This document shows positions 57,575-64,000 of a stretch of 64,000 nt of DNA, in pieces. The notes beneath the pieces are model-generated. The model ran no database searches, was not told where the DNA came from, and worked only from the letters and a program-made list of their open reading frames with translations. Location: contig JABSTR010001232.1 in NCBI GenBank assembly GCA_013339765.2, positions 310,001-374,000 on the forward strand. The letters are read 5' to 3'. A program made the translations under genes and the position numbers. Position 1 is the stretch's first letter; every line of letters begins with the position of its first letter. The DNA comes from Haemaphysalis longicornis. Taxonomy: Eukaryota; Arthropoda; Arachnida; Ixodida; Ixodidae.

Positions 57575-57775
57575 CGGTTGGTTGGTTGTTTGTAGGGTTT
57601 AACGCACCGACGTAACGCAGGCGATGAGGCGCGCCGTAGTGGAGCGCTCCGGTTTAATTTTGACCACCTGGGGATCTTAAAGATCCCCAGGTGGTCAAAA
57701 TTAAACCGGAGTGCGCCAAAATCTCGTACACACGGGGGTTTTTGCTTTTCGCCTCCATCAGAAAAGCGCCCGCAA
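57575..57775 (-). mobile_element. tRNA-derived SINE body, minus strand, with internal palindrome
   Basis: In reverse complement this is the body of the SINE at 12990-13242: CGCTTTTCTGATGGAGGCG, CACGAGAT-like, then AAGATCCCCAGG, and at the end GCGTTAAACCCTACAAAC plus a CAAC tail (57575-57590). The tRNA head is missing, so it is 5' truncated. In the middle, the stretch that should appear once is present twice as a mirror image (57647-57711). Confidence 0.75.
57647..57711. repeat. Perfect 32-bp inverted repeat with 1-base spacer
   Basis: 57647-57678 and 57680-57711 are exact reverse complements (CTCCGGTTTAATTTTG... with ...CAAAATTAAACCGGAG), separated by a single A. It duplicates one piece of the SINE body in inverted orientation. 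Confidence 0.9.
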
Positions 57776-60226
57776 GTTAAATGACCGAGTGGCATCTCTA
57801 TTGTGGTAGTACTTCGAGAACAAAACAGTCCTCGGGACACTTAACTCTGCTTTCGTGCCTTGAAGGCGAAAGCACTGCGACTTCCACGATATATGTATAA
57901 ACCGTGTACAGCGCAGCGCCGTGGCCGCGGCCATGTTGGCCGGCATGACGTCGTCCGACATGACGTCGTCCGACATGACGGGCCTTTTACAACGCGTTTC
58001 CCCCTGTCCTTCGCTAGTGCCCGTGCGCATCGGCGAGCGCCGGCACGGCTCGGCGGGCGTATTTGACAATTTTTTTGCAGGGTTGCTATGAATGGGGGCT
58101 TGTTGTCCTACTAGATAGGGTGTGCTAACGTTCAGAGATTACTTCATCTCAAAAAATCCCACCTAAAGGTTGTTTGAGCGCCGCTTTGATTAACGTTCGT
58201 TGCCTGGTTTCCGGTTCAAGCGTTCCGTCCAAATAAAGCTGTCCGATGACTTTAGTTTCTTTTTTTTTCTGTTTCCACGCACTCTCTTAGAGCAACAAAA
58301 TAAAATCCTAAGGTCTGCAACATCGTGTAATAAATCAAAATTATGGATATATTAATAACGCTCTAAAGCTTGTTTTGAAAGCTTTCCTTTACGGCCTACG
58401 CTAAAGTGGTTGGCTGTGGGCGCACTGTATTATGAATATCAAGGGCTGACAAAGAAAATGATTCTACATGGGTGTGGATGTTTATTACTCTCTTACCGCT
58501 TCGTAATGTTTCGACGGCTGATGAAAAAGCTACTGCGCTCAGCGTTGTCAGCTGACCTGCAGCAGACGCGGTCTGCATTGTATACGGGGTCCGCATTATC
58601 CGCTGTTGCCTGTACGGTATGGGCTAATTTCCGGCGATGGAACCACAAATGTCGATGCTGCCATATGGCGCATACAGTGAACGGGAAAAAAATTCGCATA
58701 TCCGTGGCTATTAACGTTAGGCGGGCTCACGCGCAGATTGCGAAATAATACTTAGCGCGTACAGTGAAGTTTATAAACGCCTAAATCGGATGATCAAGCT
58801 TTGTTAACTCATACAAATATTTCTCAAGCTGGGCCATAAGGCTGCGGATGTGAGCAATTTTCCTACTTTTATATTATGCATAACATAATTGGATTGGTAG
58901 CATATGCGGCACGACAATTTTCGATATGTCCTTTGTATTTATTTTTAATTATGCATTCGTGCATTATTTTTGTCAGATTTGTTGCAGCAATTTTTATTTA
59001 TTCGTGACGTAATGGCTTTACTGAGATAACCATGTATGCCGCGGGATGAAACCTTATAAACGATTTAATTACAGAGAGTTCAAGTGGCGAACTTCCGTTT
59101 TGTGCAGCCTCAGTTGTGGCTCTGCATCGGACTACGCAGAAAATGTACCGTCAGAATAATCTACTTCAACGACTTGCGCAGCGAAATGTATCGCTCAAGA
59201 TTTCAGATACCAGTATCCTCGAGAGTGCCCTCCGCAAGGTACGTGATGCTCGCTGAGAGCGCGCAGACTGAGCATACGTCCCGAGCCGCCGTTGTAATCG
59301 ATGAAGTTTTTGTCTCTGCTTTTCCACACTTCAAATATTTTTTATTTCTTCGGAATTACGAGGAGGCACGCTGGGACTGAAGTCTACAAAGCCTGACAGA
59401 GGCCCCACTCCCTTTGGTACAGTGCAATGAAGAAGCAAAATCAAACAACCTGGAAATTCTAATGTTTGAGTTATAAAAATACAAGCAACATGTAGAACTC
59501 AAGACATTACAGAACAATATGGGAAAACCACTGTAAAGTACGTTAGAGTAGATAAAAATTGGCCGCGTATCTGCTCCTTTCGTTGCACATGTCGTCAAAA
59601 GACGATAGTCTTTGTAGAAATTTGTCAAGGAAATGCCCCCTTCGCTTTCCCGCTCACCTCTCATGCTGTTCCTGTCCTCCTGTTTCGTTGCGCTCATCCC
59701 AAAGTAAACACACTAAAGGTTTGCTCAAGGCGATTTGAATTTACCGCGTTCCAGTGCTACAGGCGGGGTTCCTCGATGTCAGCGCTGCCGTACGGCGGAA
59801 ACGCGCGTGAATCGAGGCGGCCGACTTCAAGGTTTATAGAACCCCGTTGCCGTGCTCAACGTGCGTTCCAAGCAGAACGTGAAACCTAGCTAGCGGAACC
59901 TTTCTTTTACTGTGGCCGCGTGATTTCTCATATGCCGCCCGGAGGTGGCGCGGGCAACAGCAGGGGGTACGCGTTGTTCTGTTGTAGATGTAGAATATCA
60001 TTTGCTATCAAAAAAACCAAGTATGCTGGAATTTTTTAATAAAGGAACACTGTAAATATCCCTTGTGTACTAATTTTCTGTCTTACATTTGCGTAATGTC
60101 TTGTTCTTGTTCAACAAAGTTGACAGGTATGAACATATAAACCGGGCTTAGACGTTTACATTTGGCGTGAGTATACAAGACTATTGCGCAGTAAGCATTA
60201 TACTTTGGCCGGGTGGCTGAATCGAG

Positions 60227-60229
<3 letters not shown>
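57776..60229. other. Unassigned intergenic DNA
   Basis: No gene recognised. TGACGTCGTCCGACA is repeated in tandem at 57946-57977. Frames at 58410-58748 and 59084-59380 have no recognisable domain. Confidence 0.4.

Positions 60230-60282
<53 letters not shown>
60230..60282 (+). repeat. ACAG tetranucleotide microsatellite
   Basis: About 13 units with one ACGG variant near the start. Confidence 0.95.
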
Positions 60283-61060
60283 CAAAATTTCTGGGTTTAA
60301 TTAGCCCAAGAAAGACTATCGTCTTTAAAAAGCAAAGTAAAACTAAAGTACAAGTGGACAGTCAGGGTAGAACTATGGTTGCTTTCTAAAGATAGACACA
60401 ACTACAAAACCTGCTTATTAAACAAGTCTAAAAAACATCCACAGTTCGATGGCCATTGAAGCAGATATTTTGATTTAAGAGGTCTCCTTTCGCCTGTGTT
60501 TTAAATATGTTTCTACTGCATTTGAAATTAACATGTGGTCTGAAACTTTGTTGAGCATGTCGGTGCGTTGAAACAGAAAAGACTGCCTGCCTTCGTCTTC
60601 GTCTGGTCTACCTGTAACATCGCAATAAGCGCAACACGTGGGGACCATGGAGAAAACTTGAGCTGTTGGTAGCAAATGACTGAATCCCACTTTGTGGTGC
60701 CGCGCTGAAGACTTCCCATGCTTCCGTACACTGTAGCGCTTCCGCGAACGTTCTGTTCCACTTCGGGACGACCAACATGAGCTCCGACTGCGTCCGCAAT
60801 ATTAAGTTATGACTTTTCTTTGTGCCTAACCCATTTTGCTAATGACGCACTTCGAGCGAACATTAGGAGTCTACTGCGAAACCGAAACTGGAAAAGGCCA
60901 GTAGCGGCGAGTGAGACGCTGACGCCATCTAGCTAAGGCGGGCCTAACTGCTTGCTGCAAACGGTGTATGAAGAATGTTAACTACTACGTCGTGGTTGCG
61001 TCTTTCTCTTCGCTTCCGTCTTATTACTTCGGCAGGCATACCAGCGACCGATTCCCAGAG
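60283..61060. other. Unassigned intergenic DNA
   Basis: No gene recognised. Confidence 0.4.
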
Positions 61061-61072
61061 TGAGAGTCTAGC

Positions 61073-61292
61073 ATGCCCTGCACCCTGTATCACATGGTGT
61101 GGGAGTGCCAGCTTAACCCCTCACTTTCACCGATATCTAATCCCTCGATTGAGCAGTGGGAGGAAGTGGTGGCCAGCTCTAGCCTCGAAGAGCAGCTTCG
61201 GCTAATCCACCGGGCTGAGGCGGCTGAACGCTCCAACGGGGTCCTGAACTGAAGAAACCGCCCGCTTGACTCCTCTCATTAAATAAAGTTTA
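61073..61292 (+). mobile_element. RNase-H LINE C-terminus and tail
   Basis: A 59-codon frame (61073-61252) reads MPCTLYHMVWECQLNPSL, then IEQWEEVVASSSLEEQLRLIHRAEAAERSNGVLN and stop. The H..WEC and QWEE.L.S...E.Q..L..RA..AA..NG layout is that of the last residues of I-like LINE polyproteins and is the same as at 21380-21150 on the minus strand. The short 3' UTR ends with AAATAAAGTTTATT and then CT repeats. The frame is open and unbroken over this stretch. The rest of the element is absent. Confidence 0.7.
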
Positions 61293-61293
61293 T

Positions 61294-61294
61294 T

Positions 61295-61345
<51 letters not shown>

Positions 61346-61346
61346 C

Positions 61347-61396
<50 letters not shown>
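61294..61396 (+). repeat. CT microsatellite with CCT interruptions
   Basis: About 100 bases of CT, interrupted several times by an extra C and once by CGCTCCTC. It forms the tail of the LINE at 61073. Confidence 0.95.
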
Positions 61397-61755
61397 AGCG
61401 TGGCTGTCATTAACCTCGTTCAGTCACGCGCCGTCACGGTCGTCCGCGCGCCAACCACTAGGCTAATTCCCATGTTGATGGCAGAACAAGTGTAATGGTA
61501 ACGCAGTTGGCCCCAACTTTGGAGACCCATGTTCCATCCGCATACGAACTTCGATGTACGTAGTCATCATTTCCGACTAATTCATTTGCTTTATAAAAAA
61601 AATTTTCTATGCGCACTTTGGAAGAAGTTTCGACAGCTTCGTAGATTTTTTTTTTTTTCTACAGCGGTGGTTGATTTCAGCGCCAGTCTACAATGCCGCT
61701 TCTTCGCACAATGGGGCAATGAGGGATTTCGCCTTTAGAAAATTCACGTATAATT
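61397..61755. other. Unassigned intergenic DNA
   Basis: No gene recognised. Confidence 0.4.
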
Positions 61756-61756
61756 A

Positions 61757-62104
61757 CGGTGGAACCCCGTTCATGCGTTTTTCACCAGACCGGGAAAACA
61801 AAACGTTAACAACCAGGAAAAGGCAACAACGAGGAAACCTTCCAAAATGAACGCAAACAGTGTAGCTTTTAGTGTAGCTTTGACTTGCAACCATGTATTT
61901 CCTGCAACATTACCTTTCGAACCTTAAAACACTTGAGAATGTAGGATTGCCGCTTTTTGCGATCGCTGGAAAACACCACGTGTAGCAATGCAAGGAGGTC
62001 CCTAGCGATGTCGACTCTCTTTTGCGTGGCTGCTTGTCTGCTGCGTTTAGTACGTCAAGCTTTTCCTGGAGGGAAAGCGGCACCCGTTTTCGCGACGCCA
62101 TCAA
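61757..62104 (-). mobile_element. pogo/Tigger-like transposase N-terminus, deleted
   Basis: The minus-strand frame from 62104 starts MASRKRVPLSLQEKLDVLNAAD, the first helix-turn-helix of the CENP-B/pogo-type DNA-binding domain. After a frameshift near 62030, KRVDIARDLLALLHVVFSSDR continues it. Within 150 bases the reading ends and an element-end-like TACGGTGGAACCCCGTTCATGCG is reached (about 61757-61779), similar to the GTGGAACCTCG type of pogo end. The DDE catalytic part is missing, so this is an internally deleted copy. The matching right end was not found. TGTCCGA motifs near 62384-62402 resemble those at the ends of the 30361-31956 element. Confidence 0.5.
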
Positions 62105-62618
62105 GGCACGACAAAGTTCGCGGTTGCAAGTTCAACGGTATTCTTGAAGCTTGAAGCGCACGATGACGACGAAATCTAGGGCTATTCTAGCAGTTGTGTT
62201 TTCACGGCAAACATGCACTTCCGTCATTCCGAAGTGAAACTTCCATTGTAAGCGCACTGACGGTGGTGATAGCATAGAGTAACGTAGGGCCATCTAGTGG
62301 TGACGAATCGCACCCGCGTGCAGCTTCATGCAGACAGTCCCGTAACCAAGCCTGGCCACGACTCGTCAAACGTCAAAATGGCTGTCCGAACATGTTGTCC
62401 GATCAGGTTTGGAGTATCAGATTGCGACGAATTATCTGGGAATCCACTCTGAGCCCCGACGTAACAGTGAGGATTTGATTACATCGGACTCTATGTGACG
62501 TGCGCCGGGACTAGACAAAAACAACATCGCAGCCGGGTGAACGCAGCACTGAGGAACGTAAGAGCGGTGTTCTACTGTATCGATTCGTGGCAAGGCAGCG
62601 CCTCACCTCCACCCTCAC
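62105..62618. other. Unassigned; possible right flank of pogo relic
   Basis: No gene recognised. See the pogo-like entry for the TGTCCGA motifs. Confidence 0.35.
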
Positions 62619-62642
62619 AAAAAAAAAAAAGGGGGGGGGGGG
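62619..62642 (+). repeat. A12-G12 homopolymer junction
   Basis: Twelve A followed by twelve G. Prone to slippage and sequencing error. Confidence 0.9.
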
Positions 62643-63962
62643 ATAGAGGTTTATATGATTAAGAAAGACAATATGAAGACAAAATACAACTTCGGTTGGT
62701 TTTAAAGAACAAGTCTTTGCAAAAATGTTCAGCATCATTCCAGCCAGACAAAACATTTTTTTAACAGAAAAAAATGGGAAAATGTTTGAAGTTTGAAATT
62801 TGGCGCTGTAGGGACGTAGTATGCATGCAGTGACGCACAGGAGTAGCATCATATGGCTTAGCACTACAAATAGAAATCAGTGTGTTACCTGCGCCACCAA
62901 CAAACGAAACTCGAGGCCCCGTTTCAATCTATTAGGGTTGTTTCTTGGCGGTGGCTTAGGTCGGCGGCCCCAGTAGCCTTAACAGGATCCCGTGATGTCA
63001 TACAGATATCACCGGAAAGTGTCACAGACCGCGCCACTGCTTCACACGTTTCTGTTTTTTTTTTATATCTCCATTTTTTTTACGTTTGTGATAAGAATGG
63101 TACCACTGTTACTGCGACAAAGTAGTCTTTTTAATGCGCCAAACCTGCATTTCGTCTTCATTGCCCCTTTAAAAAACAGGACAAAAGAGGGGGCGACGTC
63201 GCAAAGTGAACCTTGGTCGTGGCGGCGTGTCCGTCACGCTCTAGGAGAGCATCAACTCTCCGCTGCGCGTCGGTCCATGCCGCTGCCTTTCCGAGATGCT
63301 GACAGCTTGCGTTTTTCAAGAGGGCCCCCGCTTTGTCATCCTTCAAAGAGAATAGGCGGCTGGTGGGAAGCGTAATGCTGCGCCATGGTTCGGGAACGTG
63401 ATCTCGTCTATTTCGCTGACGTTCTTCTTCCTGTCATTTGTGACGGCAGCTTTGTTTCTGCATAAATTTTAGTTGCGGCTCCTGAAATGATGCAGGCGTC
63501 CGGCGCTTTCTTCTCTGCGCTGTCTGCCTTTCACTAATTAGGAATTTCTTTCATAATAAGCCATTATGACTAGTATAAGTGGTCTGCTTGTAAAAAGCTG
63601 CTGCCGCAGGGACCTTCTTAGAAATATTGCACATACTGCTCCGGCTAACTCCTTTTCGCACTTTCTTTATAAAGCGACGCTATATACTGCCATGGTATTC
63701 CTGTTTATCTGACCATTCTGCGTGCATGTTGTCCGATTCTGAGAAAAAGCGACGTTATTGTAGTGGTTGTAGTTATTGTACTTGTTGTCTGATCCAAAAA
63801 ATGGCGCACGGCTATAAGGAACTAATAAAAACACATTATAGCACGTATAAAAATTCGACCCAAGTTGCTTTACCCATGTGCTAGCTCCACACGTTGGCCC
63901 TGGTGCGGCAAAATATTCAGTGCCCTTCCGCTCAGTGAAATTCCTCTGTCATAGAAATCTCT
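62643..63962. other. Unassigned intergenic DNA
   Basis: No gene recognised. The frames at 62992-63375 (plus) and 63158-63346 (minus) overlap and have no recognisable domain. Confidence 0.4.
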
Positions 63963-64000
63963 AAAACACGAAAGTGAAATGTACAGCGAAATCTGTCACT
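63963..64000 (+). repeat. Start of another MITE-like copy, cut by window edge
   Basis: TAAAACACGAAAGTGAAATG then ACAGCGAAATCTG matches the first 38 bases of the element at 27236-27434 with a few substitutions. The remainder lies outside the window. Confidence 0.5.

Overview
This looks like ordinary repeat-rich nuclear DNA from an arthropod, most likely a metastriate hard tick. There are no bacterial operons, no long intact reading frames and no rRNA. Almost everything recognisable is a decayed mobile element: RNase-H-bearing LINEs, CR1-like and RTE-like LINEs, a Penelope-like element, pogo/Tigger DNA transposon relics, tRNA-derived SINEs and small LTR-element remnants. The tick assignment rests on the mix of families and on a tRNA-derived SINE resembling tick SINEs (Ruka-type). 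It is an inference from memory, not a database result.

Layout. 1-5.3 kb: mostly unassigned DNA with a CR1-type 3' tail (1.8 kb), a dispersed repeat (2.5 kb, second copy at 12.5 kb), a composite tRNA-bearing repeat (3.16-3.63 kb, inverted second copy at 56.35-56.87 kb) and a CpG-rich segment (3.9-4.4 kb). 5.4-6.9 kb: RNase-H LINE. 9.8-10.0 kb: the only exon-like host-gene candidate. 10.6-17.4 kb: three CR1-like LINE relics on the minus strand, with a SINE and a Gag/LTR remnant among them. 18.5 kb: long TG microsatellite. 21.1-24.8 kb: two further RNase-H LINEs in opposite orientations. 27.2-32 kb: MITE-like repeats, a tRNA-derived SINE, a LINE 3' end and an internally rearranged Tigger element. 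34.3-35.9 kb: Penelope-like relic. 39.3-41.0 kb: a short element with about 120-bp terminal direct repeats. 41.5-46.0 kb: opposed copies of one RNase-H LINE family. 47.7-51.9 kb: a CR1-like LINE carrying a precisely delimited nested RTE insertion. 52-64 kb: minisatellites, microsatellites, the second composite repeat, a SINE with a perfect internal palindrome, a LINE 3' end and a second pogo-like relic.

No host gene can be called with confidence, and nothing here forms an operon or pathway. The functional content is the history of the insertions: nesting, target-site duplications, 5' truncation, internal deletion, and microsatellites that grow out of LINE tails. The most interesting signals are the composite tRNA-bearing repeat, a 24-base retroinsertion with a 14-base target-site duplication inside one of its copies, the nested RTE, the short LTR-type element and a MITE-like family ending in AACACGAAAGTG.
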